Source: Parendozoicomonas sp. Alg238-R29 (GTDB lineage: Bacteria; Pseudomonadota; Gammaproteobacteria; Pseudomonadales; Endozoicomonadaceae). Taken from it: DNA of 64,000 nt. Where the stretch lies: contig NZ_CAMZOG010000006.1 in the NCBI RefSeq assembly GCF_947331445.1, forward strand, positions 34,797 through 98,796, in the 5' to 3' direction. A program made the position numbers and the translations under genes. The notes under the pieces were generated by a model. It searched no databases, was not told the DNA's origin, and saw nothing but the letters and a program-made list of their open reading frames with translations. This document shows positions 1 through 8,161 of the stretch, one piece after another (position 1 is the stretch's first letter; each line of letters begins with the position of its first letter).

Positions 1-813
1 ATGGCATTTTCGCAAGCGACAATTCCAAAAAGAAATTTCGAGTGTCCATGGTACTCATCGCCTTTTGAATTCCTGCTAGTGACATTGAACGTGAGCATCA
101 AGAGCCAGAAAACCGGAAGCCAAAAGATAGCTCAAATCTTTGACAGATCGTTCAATCTCGTGAATCAAGGTGTTTCGGTTGATGGAGAAAGTATTAGCAT
201 TAATGTCGATAAGAGCTCTGTTGAAAACAAAACCTTTATGTTGGTTGTTCGTGATTTTGAGGAAAGCCAGCAACAAGGTTATTTACAAGATACATTTGTT
301 GTTAATGGCGATATGTCTCTTGAAATCGACATAGGAGGTGGTGGAGGTGAGCAGCCAATAACAGGAGATGCAGGGAGGTTCACAGATAAAGTTGAAATGC
401 AGATTGATGGAAGCAGTCAACCAGTTGCCAGAACTATCGTTGCAATAGAAGAGCATGCTTCCCGCGGTTGGTATATCGCAGGTTCGGCGGAAAGTGATAA
501 ACAAACAGGAAACTATTCTCTGGATGTTATAACCCAGCAAGGCAATATGTATCTGTTTGCCTTAGATGATTTCGGAGAAGTTTTCATAAATTCTGCTGCC
601 ATAGCTTTGGGTGATACGATTCGACCTTCCACGTTTTCAGGAATTGTTTATCGCTGTGTTCAGGCAGGTACTCTTTCAGAGAAGGAGCCCGAATGGTGGA
701 TTGACACCACGGGCAGTCATACCAAGCAGATTGGCACGGCGCTTTTGAGGGCTTTTCCTTACTACCGGCCATTAGGTCATGGCCCTGTAAAAGCTGAAAT
801 TATTGAGCCATAA
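1..813 (+). CDS. Phage tail-associated protein, possibly 5'-partial
   Basis: The 270-residue frame is open from the first base of the window, so the true start may lie upstream. It is followed after 11 bases by a second phage-type structural gene, with an SD-like GGAGG before that gene. The middle part (about residues 130-200) looks like a small beta-sandwich, of the kind seen as a carboxypeptidase-regulatory-like insertion in tail proteins; a run of five glycines (about residues 113-117) separates it from the N-terminal part. No catalytic motif is visible. The tail-protein assignment rests on the neighbours and on the glycine-linked modular build. The exact role (tail fibre, tail tip or decoration) is not known. 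Confidence 0.5.
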   Translation: MAFSQATIPKRNFECPWYSSPFEFLLVTLNVSIKSQKTGSQKIAQIFDRSFNLVNQGVSVDGESISINVDKSSVENKTFMLVVRDFEESQQQGYLQDTFVVNGDMSLEIDIGGGGGEQPITGDAGRFTDKVEMQIDGSSQPVARTIVAIEEHASRGWYIAGSAESDKQTGNYSLDVITQQGNMYLFALDDFGEVFINSAAIALGDTIRPSTFSGIVYRCVQAGTLSEKEPEWWIDTTGSHTKQIGTALLRAFPYYRPLGHGPVKAEIIEP

Positions 814-824
814 CTGGAGGTGTT

Positions 825-2714
825 ATGTATAAACCTTCCAAGGGCTTTCTATTTGAGGAGGGGAGTTATACGCCCCCGGTAACTGGCGCCCATTTTCTGT
901 TTGCTCCGACATTCCTGTACAGCGTACCGCCCTCAGTTATTCTAAGTTTTTCTTCTCGTCATGCTTTAACTGAACCGCAGAGTAAGAACATTGTTACTCA
1001 GTGGTCTGAAACGGCTGGGCAGTCTCTTGATCTTATAACACCCTGGCAATCACCTGGGGAGATCGAAGTGAATGCGCAATCGCGGTGGTCACAGACAGTT
1101 CATGAGGATGGTGCGTTGGCGACTGGCTGGCATCCTGCAACTGCGCTGGATGACAGTACAACTGTTAACCATTGGGATAAAACGGCCACTGCAGATAGAA
1201 GTTCTGCACAGGTGTGGGATAAAAATATTGCAGAGCGTGATGTCTCTCGTTCGGTGCTGTGGGATCGTTTGACACCATATGACACAAAAGCGGGCGGACG
1301 CTGGGGCAGTGTTGATGTCTATGCTAGTGGCACCAGAAAAAAGCCTGCATATATCCCCGATAATAATCAGCTGAACTTTGTATTTGGTGGTGAGCTCTAT
1401 ACGCCACTTTATACGCCCGAAGCTTATTTTCTGTTTGGACGATCCTTTAATGATGAGCGTATTCAACCCCGGGACTCTTCAACCTCTGTACGTTGGGTAA
1501 AACAGAATTCTGAAAAGGATGTCGGCTATTCACTCCTCTGGGGGTCAAGTGGCCGCATTGATAAAAGCCTTCCAGCCAACTGGGGAGTTGTACCCGGTAC
1601 TCCAGAGCTACCACGACCAGAAGAACCACCCCGCAAGGATCACTATGACATTATGAATACAGTACAGGTGTTGCGCCTGCCCACGGCGGATGATCCGAAT
1701 GAAGTGGTGCTGCAGGCCGCAGATATAAATCTTTCGCTGGATCGGGATTCGTTTATCTGGACAGCAAGATTCAATGTTTTAAATGAAGCCAGTTACCAGC
1801 TGCTGAAGCGGGCAGAGAATGGCGACGACCGAGAAGTAGCCATTATTATTAATGGGCACCGGTGGGAGCTGGTTGTTAACCAGATTAATATCAACCGCAA
1901 ACACCCAGCCACATCATGGTCAGTCACTGCACTGTCTGCGGTTGCTCAACTGGGTTCGCCCTGGGCACCACTGCGTACTAATGCAAGCCCGGGACAAATT
2001 ACCGCTGCACAAGCTGTGCAAGAACAGTTGCAGTACACACCGTTCTCTATGAACTGGTCCTCCACTCTGCCAAAAGACCTGCCCACTTGGTTAATTCCTG
2101 CTGGTGTGCACAGTTATCAGGATCAGGCACCGATTCAGATTATCAATGCTGTGGTACAGGCTGCTGGTGGAGTTGTGCAGCCCTCGCTATCCGGCAAAGA
2201 GCTTATTATTCAGAAGCGTTATCCGGTTGTGCCTTGGGAATGGGGGAGTGATCAAACCGATGTGGTGATACCAGAGAACCTTGACCTCTCACTCACTATG
2301 AATAATGCCGATCGACCACCGGCCAATGCCATTTACGTGAGTGGTACCCATGAAGGTGCAGCTGTGGCAGTGACGGCCAAGCGCCAGAATACCGCTGGCG
2401 ATATTGAAGCTCCGCAGGTGGTGGACAGATATATTACGGAGTCTGCACCAGGACGAAGCCGGGCGGAGAGTGAATTAGCGCAGGCGGGGGATCAGGAAGA
2501 GTATTCACTGGAAACCTTGCTGTACCCACCTGGCAATGAAATGGGTCTGATATTGCCGGGTATGCTGGTGGAGTATCAGGACACTGACGGACAAGCTCAA
2601 TGGCATGCCCAATGCCAGGGTGTGAACATATCTGCTGCAAGGTCTGGTAATGCCGATGTGATTCAAAGGCTGGTTCTGGAGCGGCACTATTATCCAGCGG
2701 AGGAGCTGGCATGA
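825..2714 (+). CDS. Phage tail-tip/baseplate-type structural protein
   Basis: This is a 629-residue protein with SD GGAGG just upstream. The first ~260 residues contain repeated Trp-rich segments (W-D-K, R-W-x, L-W-G/D about every 20-30 residues), reading like repeats of one short module. The remaining ~370 residues form a different domain that resembles large siphophage tail proteins: a beta-rich segment around an N-x-x-Q-V-L-R start, then a section with Y-I-T-E-S and a closing beta-rich stretch. No lysin or protease motif is visible. It overlaps the next small gene by 4 bases, so the two are probably co-translated. Prophage tail origin is likely; the exact morphogenetic role is inferred. 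Confidence 0.55.
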   Translation: MYKPSKGFLFEEGSYTPPVTGAHFLFAPTFLYSVPPSVILSFSSRHALTEPQSKNIVTQWSETAGQSLDLITPWQSPGEIEVNAQSRWSQTVHEDGALATGWHPATALDDSTTVNHWDKTATADRSSAQVWDKNIAERDVSRSVLWDRLTPYDTKAGGRWGSVDVYASGTRKKPAYIPDNNQLNFVFGGELYTPLYTPEAYFLFGRSFNDERIQPRDSSTSVRWVKQNSEKDVGYSLLWGSSGRIDKSLPANWGVVPGTPELPRPEEPPRKDHYDIMNTVQVLRLPTADDPNEVVLQAADINLSLDRDSFIWTARFNVLNEASYQLLKRAENGDDREVAIIINGHRWELVVNQININRKHPATSWSVTALSAVAQLGSPWAPLRTNASPGQITAAQAVQEQLQYTPFSMNWSSTLPKDLPTWLIPAGVHSYQDQAPIQIINAVVQAAGGVVQPSLSGKELIIQKRYPVVPWEWGSDQTDVVIPENLDLSLTMNNADRPPANAIYVSGTHEGAAVAVTAKRQNTAGDIEAPQVVDRYITESAPGRSRAESELAQAGDQEEYSLETLLYPPGNEMGLILPGMLVEYQDTDGQAQWHAQCQGVNISAARSGNADVIQRLVLERHYYPAEELA

Positions 2715-2938
2715 ATGTATGGAAAGAGTTCGAACGGTTGCTGCCCGGTCAGCAACGGCAGGTGGTGGAGGTTGTAACGATCAACAGCCAGAACCGGACA
2801 AGCACATGTAAAACCATTTCTGGTAATACTTTTGTTGCACAGGGGGTGTCCGTGCCTGCCGGTAAGCGTGCTTTTGTTGTGGCCGGCCGCATTGATAGCG
2901 AAGCTCCCAATGTGCCGACTTATGAAATTACAGTTTAA
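2711..2938 (+). CDS. Small phage structural-type protein
   Basis: A 75-residue protein whose ATG overlaps the stop of the upstream tail gene (ATGA), which indicates translational coupling. It has no signal peptide and no membrane segment. The sequence alternates polar and hydrophobic residues (for example V-V-E-V-V-T-I and A-F-V-V-A-G-R-I), suggesting a small beta-barrel, as in small tail-completion proteins. It is the last gene of this strand in the tail block: the convergent regulator gene overlaps its end by 4 bases. I do not recognise the family. The phage context is firm but the function is unknown. Confidence 0.5.
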   Translation: MNVWKEFERLLPGQQRQVVEVVTINSQNRTSTCKTISGNTFVAQGVSVPAGKRAFVVAGRIDSEAPNVPTYEITV

Positions 2939-3291
2939 TCATCAGGAGGGTGATTTTTTAGTTGGGTGCTTAGCCACTGTATTCTCTTGGCGATAGGCAT
3001 TGAGCGCATAGCCCGGATAATATAACGCTCGTACTCATCCACTGTTTTACCGTCAATCATGGCAGGTTGCCATTCGGCTCCGCCTTCTCCGGACAACCAT
3101 TCTTGTGGCGTATCTGTTAACTCTGCCAGCTCGCGTATCTTGTCCAGAGATGGCGAAACCTCACCAGATAACCAGCGGCGCAGGTTGCGCAGATTGTTTT
3201 CAGGATCTCCCGGCAATCGCTTGGATAAGTCTTGCGGAGTAATGTTCAGGCACAAAAAGAGGTGGTGTAGCCTCTTGCCGAAATCTTGCAT
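2935..3291 (-). CDS. Small helix-turn-helix regulator (XRE-like)
   Basis: A 118-residue protein. Residues ~1-60 fit a lambda-repressor/XRE-type helix-turn-helix: F-G-K-R-L, then I-T-P-Q-D-L-S-K-R-L, then N-L-R-R-W-L-S-G, followed by S-L-D-K-I-R-E-L-A-E-L and T-P-Q-E-W-L. The C-terminal half has no visible sensor or protease motif, so it is not a LexA/CI-type self-cleaving repressor. It reads toward the tail genes and away from the SOS-boxed gene at 3681, so the ~390-base space between them probably holds its promoter. Likely a prophage regulator; its operator was not identified. Confidence 0.6.
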   Translation of the reverse strand: MQDFGKRLHHLFLCLNITPQDLSKRLPGDPENNLRNLRRWLSGEVSPSLDKIRELAELTDTPQEWLSGEGGAEWQPAMIDGKTVDEYERYIIRAMRSMPIAKRIQWLSTQLKNHPPDD

Positions 3292-3680
3292 TAGTATTTT
3301 GAGGTATGGTGTCGGGCGCTAACAAGTCTCAACAAACAGACCCCCGCGCCTTCCCCATAAAGAGTGTTGTATAACACAGGACGCCCGACTTAGAGGCCGT
3401 TTGTCCCGACGAGTAACGGTACTCGCATGTTGTGGCTTGTTAGACCAGCGGAACCGCAATGGTACGGATTGGCAGATGTCTGTCAATCAATATACCGCCG
3501 GTCATTCTAGACAGACCTTTGTCGTATGACTATGCAGTGCATTAGTGGCCTGAGAGTGGTGTCATTGGAAGGCGAGACTTTTAACTTTAATGTAGGTCGC
3601 CAATAGGAACGAATAAAACCGTTTGTTTTTACTGGCTTCGATACTGTATAAATATACAGTATTACACAGAGGGAAGTTTT
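3292..3680. other. Divergent intergenic region of the prophage
   Basis: No convincing coding frame. It lies between the minus-strand regulator and the plus-strand gene at 3681, so it should hold both promoters. The right-hand end carries the LexA-type box described separately. The left part is more GC-rich, has several short imperfect inverted repeats, and shows no clear regulator operator. Confidence 0.4.
3642..3661 (+). promoter_or_regulatory. LexA (SOS) box
   Basis: The 20 bases TACTGTATAAATATACAGTA match the gammaproteobacterial LexA consensus (CTG-N10-CAG with an AT-rich centre) and have perfect outer arms. The central TATAAAT could double as a -10 element. The box ends 19 bases before the GTG start of the next gene, a position where bound LexA would block transcription. 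The GAGGG ribosome-binding site follows at about 3669-3673. Confidence 0.85.
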
Positions 3681-3872
3681 GTGAGCACAACGCCGAAAGA
3701 GACAGTACTGGATAAGCTGCATAACATTCAGAATGAGATCGGTGATCTACTGAAGACAGACAAGCTGAGCGAGCGAACGAAATCACTTATACGACGATCA
3801 CAGGAAGCTGTGAATGAGTCTGTGTTTGAGTTGGAGGGTGATGATGCTGATTCGCATCAGGATGGCACCTAA
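3681..3872 (+). CDS. Small SOS-controlled prophage protein
   Basis: A 63-residue, highly charged protein starting at GTG, with an SD-like GAGGG 7 bases upstream. It is predicted helical: a basic/polar first half with L-D-K-L-H-N-I-Q-N-E-I-G-D-L-L, then T-K-S-L-I-R-R-S-Q-E-A-V, and an acidic tail (E-L-E-G-D-D-A-D). The LexA box immediately upstream means DNA damage should switch it on. Known small LexA-controlled phage proteins include anti-repressors such as coliphage 186 Tum and DinI-like RecA modulators. Size and acidity fit those roles loosely, but I see no sequence match to either. Function unknown. Confidence 0.55.
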   Translation: MSTTPKETVLDKLHNIQNEIGDLLKTDKLSERTKSLIRRSQEAVNESVFELEGDDADSHQDGT

Positions 3873-3898
3873 AAGTGTGTATTTAAGTCCTGGCGATC

Positions 3899-3920
3899 AA
3901 AGCCGACCCCTGTCGGCTTT
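3899..3920. terminator. Bidirectional hairpin between convergent genes
   Basis: AAAGCCGAC and GTCGGCTTT form a perfect 9-bp stem around a CCCT loop. It lies between the stop of the small SOS gene and the stop of the integrase, so it can serve both. The U tract is short, so termination may be moderate. Confidence 0.6.
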
Positions 3921-3944
3921 ATGCTTCAACTGTTAGTAGTTACG

Positions 3945-5189
3945 TTAAGCGGGATACAATTCGCCCACCTGCTTTAATACCTTCCTTCTCTCTTCCCTAA
4001 GAGCTGTTTGCCACATCTCATAGGCGCAGCGTTGCTCTTCTATCCAGTCATGCTTGTTATACACAGCCATAACTCCGCCCAGCGCATGCCCTAGCATTTT
4101 CTCTGTAACGTGCGGCATGACTCCCATTTCTGATAGCCTGGTTGATAGAGTCCGTCGGAAGTCATGGCAGCGCCATGCTTCTTGAACTAACTTTTTCTTA
4201 CTAAGCTCTTCCCGCATTCGGCGGATTATTTTGTTTGGTGCGGTGGCCCCCATAGGGATGCTTTCCTTTCGCTCCTTTCCAGATCCGTGAGTGGCTGGCA
4301 ACACATACCCGTCTTCTCCATAAACCTCCCATGCTTGCCGTAGTAGCTCATAGACGTCTTTTGTTATGGGGCGTGTAATAGGTGTGTTGGTTTTGCTGAC
4401 TTCTGGAGGAACTGTCCAGATCATATTATCCAGATCAAAGTGTTCTCGTTTAGCTTCTCTGATTTCACCTTGTCGGCAGCCTGTGAGCATGCAAATCTTT
4501 ATACATATGACAGTAATAATTGCTCCCCTGGACATATCAAGAGCTCGCCAGATATGGGCGCACTCTGAAAGCGTGAGGACTCGTGTGCCTACATCTGGCT
4601 TCGTACCCACGTCTTCTGTTTTTAGAAGCAGCAGCTCTGGCCGCGCGATCATTTTTCGTCTTGCACACCAGCTTAATACCGTTTTTGCGTTACGCAGGCA
4701 GCTGCCTGCCAACTTAGGGCTTTCTTCGGCAATCTCATCTAACCAGTTTGTCCAATCAGAAAGAGGTATGTCACCCACGGGCCTGCCTGAGAATTTTCCT
4801 TTCAAATGTTTATTAAGAGCGCTTTTATAGATCCCGTATGATTTTGGCTTCAGGTTTATGGCTCGCTTTTCAAGAAAGACTTTCACGCATTCATCAACAT
4901 CAACAAATCCGCTTTTTGTTTCCTGTTGCCATGCTTTGCGAGGATCGAGCCCTTGTGCGAGTATGTTACGAATCTCTGGGAGTAGGTCTCGAGCAGTTTT
5001 CAGTTTGATGTCAGGATAACGGCCAAGTGTAAGCCGTGCAGGTTTCCCATCGAATCGAAAGCGGTACTGAAATGTGATGGTTCCTTTTGGTGTTACGCGC
5101 ACCCCGAGCCCATCACGATCTGCCAGTTCTGCTGGCCCATCATAGGTGCGGTTGTGCAACGCCCGAAGACGAGCATCGGATAATGACAT
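3945..5189 (-). CDS. P4-type tyrosine integrase
   Basis: A site-specific tyrosine recombinase of 414 residues. The N-terminal ~90 residues are the arm-binding domain typical of P4/CP4 integrases (L-S-D-A-R-L-R-A-L, G-L-G-V-R-V-T-P-K-G, L-G-R-Y-P-D). The catalytic domain has the Arg in L-T-G-C-R-Q-G-E, then H-D-F-R-R, then L-G-H and the Tyr in A-V-Y-N-K-H-D. The ATG at 5189 is chosen because GGGGGA lies 7 bases before it; the in-frame GTG ten codons upstream has no ribosome site. Such enzymes usually use tRNA ends, but none lies next to it here, so the attachment site is unclear. Confidence 0.93.
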   Translation of the reverse strand: MSLSDARLRALHNRTYDGPAELADRDGLGVRVTPKGTITFQYRFRFDGKPARLTLGRYPDIKLKTARDLLPEIRNILAQGLDPRKAWQQETKSGFVDVDECVKVFLEKRAINLKPKSYGIYKSALNKHLKGKFSGRPVGDIPLSDWTNWLDEIAEESPKLAGSCLRNAKTVLSWCARRKMIARPELLLLKTEDVGTKPDVGTRVLTLSECAHIWRALDMSRGAIITVICIKICMLTGCRQGEIREAKREHFDLDNMIWTVPPEVSKTNTPITRPITKDVYELLRQAWEVYGEDGYVLPATHGSGKERKESIPMGATAPNKIIRRMREELSKKKLVQEAWRCHDFRRTLSTRLSEMGVMPHVTEKMLGHALGGVMAVYNKHDWIEEQRCAYEMWQTALREERRKVLKQVGELYPA

Positions 5190-5200
5190 TGTTTCCCCCG

Positions 5201-5305
5201 TGTACAGTTGTACCTGCACCAGTGCATGACTAGATTGCTGCTGCTGGTGTGTACAGATTGGTAAAATTTACCGCTGCTTTAAAAAAATGTACACAGATAT
5301 GTACT
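5201..5305. repeat. Repeated TGTACA-type sites upstream of the integrase
   Basis: TGTACA occurs at 5201, 5250 and 5288, and TGTACT at 5300. All lie within 120 bases of the integrase start. They could be integrase arm-type sites or operators for autoregulation. Only the repetition is seen; the function is inferred. Confidence 0.35.
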
Positions 5306-5432
5306 CACATGTGCGCAATGCTCCAGAAAAAACTGGAAAACATTGGAATGCTTAGAAGCTTGTTATCAGTTGCATGCTCCTGTTTTTTAAGGGCAAATAG
5401 GTGTCTGGGAACTCAATGGAATTTTTAGGAAA

Positions 5433-6887
5433 ATGACTACATTTTACTTCTACGATTTTGAAACCTTCGGAACCGACCCCGCCCGGGACTGGCCCTGTCA
5501 GTTTGCCGGTATTCGGACGGATGGTAACTTTCGAGAAATCGGTGAGCCTCTCAATATCTATTGCCGTCTTCCGGATGACCAATTGCCACATCCTGAAGCC
5601 TGCCTGATGACCGGTATTACTCCGGATGAGGCGAATGAGAAGGGTGTATGTGAAGCGGCTTTTATTGCCAGAATTAACCAAGAGTTCTCTGTTCCCAATA
5701 CTTGTGTGCTTGGTTATAACACTATTCGTTTTGATGATGAGGTGACCCGCCACAGTCTCTACCGAAACTTCCAGGACCCTTATGCCAGAGAATGGAAAAA
5801 TGGTTGTTCACGCTGGGATTTGATTGATGTGGTCAGGCTTTGCGCAGCGTTGAGACCTGATGGTATCAGCTGGCCCAGAAGGGAAGACGGAACCCACAGC
5901 TTTAAGCTGGAAGACTTAACCAAGGCAAATGGTATTGTCCATGAAGGCGCTCATGATGCATTGAGCGATGTGCGGGCAACAATTGCTATGGCAAGGTTGG
6001 TGAGGGAAGTACAACCGAAGCTTTTTGATTTTGTGCTGAGTCATCGTTTAAAGCATCAGGTTGCAAAGCAGCTGGATACAATTTCATTTCGGCCAAGGCC
6101 TGTTGTGCATATTTCTGGGAAGTATCCAGCAGCTAAGCACTGTATGGCTATAGTTGCTCCTCTGGGGGGGCATCCGACAATGAAAAATGAAGTGATTGTT
6201 TATGATTTGTCTGTTGATCCAACACCTTTATTGGAGCTTTCCGCTGAAGATATCCGTCACCGGATGTTTACCTCCACACAGGTTTTGCAGGACGAAGGTG
6301 TTGCACGTATTCCGGTAAAAACTATTCGTTTGAATCGCAGCCCTATTGTCGTGCCATGGAAAACAGCGCGGGAGGAGGATTGTGAGCGAATCGGGTTAGA
6401 TCGATCATTGTGTATGAAACACTACGACATGCTGTTTGCGGAAAGTGAAGTTGCTAAAGCCTTACGTCTGAAAATGGCTGAAGTCTTTAATAGTGGTGAG
6501 CGTGAGGATAGTGATGACCCCGATTTGATGCTCTATAGTGGTGGTTTTTTTTCTAATGAAGACCGGAATCTGATGGCTCAGATAGTCAATACGCCTCCTG
6601 TTGACTTGGCTGGGCTAAGCCTTCCTTTTTCTGATGGTCGACTCGAAGAAATGCTGTTTCGCTATCGGGCCAGAAATTGGCCGGAATATCTTAACGATCA
6701 GGAAAGGGTAGAGTGGCAGGTATTCAGAAAGCAGCGTCTGGGTCATGGGGAAAAGCTGAATTTCCAGATCTACTTTGAACGGCTTGAGTCATTGCTGGCA
6801 GAAGAAGTTAATCCTGGCAGGCGAGAGGTTCTAATCAATCTCTACAACTATGGAAGACGTTTGGCTGATGATCTGGCTGTTGCCTGA
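5433..6887 (+). CDS. sbcB: Exodeoxyribonuclease I
   Basis: A 3'-to-5' single-strand DNA exonuclease of 484 residues, close to the usual length of about 475. The DEDD nuclease domain opens with D8-F-E10-T-F-G-T-D. It continues through G-Y-N-T-I-R-F-D-D-E and R-W-D-L-I-D-V-V-R, and ends with A-H-D-A-L-S-D-V, which holds the last metal-binding Asp. The SH3-like and helical C-terminal parts (M-L-F-R-Y-R-A-R-N-W-P) are present. It acts in recombination and mismatch repair and digests single-stranded 3' ends. It sits beside the integrase and may border the prophage insertion, but the gene is intact. Confidence 0.96.
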   Translation: MTTFYFYDFETFGTDPARDWPCQFAGIRTDGNFREIGEPLNIYCRLPDDQLPHPEACLMTGITPDEANEKGVCEAAFIARINQEFSVPNTCVLGYNTIRFDDEVTRHSLYRNFQDPYAREWKNGCSRWDLIDVVRLCAALRPDGISWPRREDGTHSFKLEDLTKANGIVHEGAHDALSDVRATIAMARLVREVQPKLFDFVLSHRLKHQVAKQLDTISFRPRPVVHISGKYPAAKHCMAIVAPLGGHPTMKNEVIVYDLSVDPTPLLELSAEDIRHRMFTSTQVLQDEGVARIPVKTIRLNRSPIVVPWKTAREEDCERIGLDRSLCMKHYDMLFAESEVAKALRLKMAEVFNSGEREDSDDPDLMLYSGGFFSNEDRNLMAQIVNTPPVDLAGLSLPFSDGRLEEMLFRYRARNWPEYLNDQERVEWQVFRKQRLGHGEKLNFQIYFERLESLLAEEVNPGRREVLINLYNYGRRLADDLAVA

Positions 6888-6896
6888 CTCTTGGGG

Positions 6897-7262
6897 TCAG
6901 GCACTCAGGTGTGACATATATTCTGCCAGGCGCCCTTTCACCGCAGGTTTTTCAATGTAATCAATTGCACCTGCTTGAATCGATGCAACTGCACCACTCA
7001 AATCATGCTGGGAGCCGAGAATAATCACAGGTATACCTTCGCGGGTAATATGTGACACACGCTCTGAGATTGGCCTCTGGCAGAGTGAGTTAGAGGCAAT
7101 CAAGTAGCTTGGGGAACAGATTGTCAAACTGTTTTCCATATCTTCCCAGGATGAAAAACAGCACAGGGTCAGTTGATCCTTCTCGCAAAGGGATACAATG
7201 GCGCTGGTGATAGCCAGATCATTTTCCACAAGGAAAACGCATGGCTCTTGTGCGTTGTTCAT
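6897..7262 (-). CDS. Stand-alone receiver-like protein without phosphoacceptor
   Basis: A 121-residue single domain that follows the CheY fold: V-F-L-V-E-N-D at beta-1, V-I-I-L-G-S at beta-4, Q-A-G-A-I-D-Y-I-E-K-P near the end with the conserved Lys. The expected aspartate after beta-3 is missing: the sequence there is Y-L-I-A-S-N-S. It therefore probably cannot be phosphorylated in the usual way. It lies ~260 bases downstream of a FixJ-type regulator on the same strand and may derive from it or modulate it. A decayed gene is possible, but the frame is fully open and the fold-defining residues remain. Confidence 0.6.
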   Translation of the reverse strand: MNNAQEPCVFLVENDLAITSAIVSLCEKDQLTLCCFSSWEDMENSLTICSPSYLIASNSLCQRPISERVSHITREGIPVIILGSQHDLSGAVASIQAGAIDYIEKPAVKGRLAEYMSHLSA

Positions 7263-7473
7263 AATGAGATCCTAAAAAACTAACTCCGTTGGCTGATGTC
7301 GAAAATAAGGAACCTCTGTTGATTTGAATGTTCCTTCATTCCTGTATCGCCGACAGGTTAATCATAGGGGGCTTCAGGGTTTGAGGACTATCGTTGTTTT
7401 TACCCAACGCTGTGCGCAAAGCCGCTAGGTTACGACAAAGTATTGTAGTGATGAGAGCTTCAGGGGGAGCGTA

Positions 7474-7498
7474 CCGGTACTGCTTGTAGCAGTACCGG
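7474..7498. other. Perfect hairpin between the two response-regulator genes
   Basis: CCGGTACTGC and GCAGTACCGG form a 10-bp perfect stem around TTGTA. There is no U tract on either strand, so it is more likely an mRNA-stabilising or processing hairpin 3' of the FixJ gene than a true terminator. Confidence 0.4.
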
Positions 7499-7519
7499 AG
7501 GATGAGGCTGGAGTGAGAC

Positions 7520-8161
7520 TTACTTGAAGCGGAAATCTTCTTTCAGGTGATCTTTTACCTGCATAACCTGACGAACCAGGTGGGCCAGGGATTTGGTGCC
7601 CATCTTTTCCATAACGCGGGAACGATGAATTTCAACAGTACGCTGACTCAGGTTGATGTCGGCCGCGATCACCTTGTTGGCCTTGCCCTCAACAACGTGA
7701 TGAAGAACTTCGCGCTCGCGCTCGGTCAGGGTAGACAAACGACGTAAGATCTCTTTGTGCTCAAGCAGTTCAGCGCGCTGCTGAGTGTCCAGTTTCAGTG
7801 CATCATTGATGAGATCCAGTAGTTCCTGATCGCGGAAAGGTTTCTGGATAAAGTTCATGGCGCCATCTTTAATGGCCTGAACAGCCATTGGCACATCACC
7901 GTGACCAGTGATGAAGATGATTGGAAGAATGCAGTGCATATCGTTGAGCTTGCTCTGCAGTTCCAGTCCACTCATTCCAGGCATTCTGATGTCGAGTACG
8001 ATACAGCCGGGTCTGTTTTCATCGTAGGCCTCGAGGAAATCGGCTGGAGAGCCAAAGACTTCCACTTTCTGACCCACGGAATTCATCAGCATTCTAAGAG
8101 AGTCTCTAACTGCTTCATCATCGTCAATGATAAATACAGTGGGTTCCTGTTGTTGTTGCAT
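7520..8161 (-). CDS. FixJ/LuxR-family response regulator
   Basis: A 213-residue two-domain regulator. The receiver domain has the acidic cluster D13-D14-D15, the phosphoacceptor D57 in I-V-L-D-I-R-M-P, the T/S switch in F-I-T-G-H-G-D and the Lys of F-I-Q-K-P-F. A helical linker leads to a LuxR-type helix-turn-helix (L-T-E-R-E-R-E-V-L, then V-I-A-A-D-I-N-L-S-Q-R-T-V-E-I-H-R). This build matches FixJ, TodT and TtrR activators. No sensor kinase is adjacent, so its signal is unknown. Nothing upstream looks like its target. Confidence 0.9.
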   Translation of the reverse strand: MQQQQEPTVFIIDDDEAVRDSLRMLMNSVGQKVEVFGSPADFLEAYDENRPGCIVLDIRMPGMSGLELQSKLNDMHCILPIIFITGHGDVPMAVQAIKDGAMNFIQKPFRDQELLDLINDALKLDTQQRAELLEHKEILRRLSTLTEREREVLHHVVEGKANKVIAADINLSQRTVEIHRSRVMEKMGTKSLAHLVRQVMQVKDHLKEDFRFK

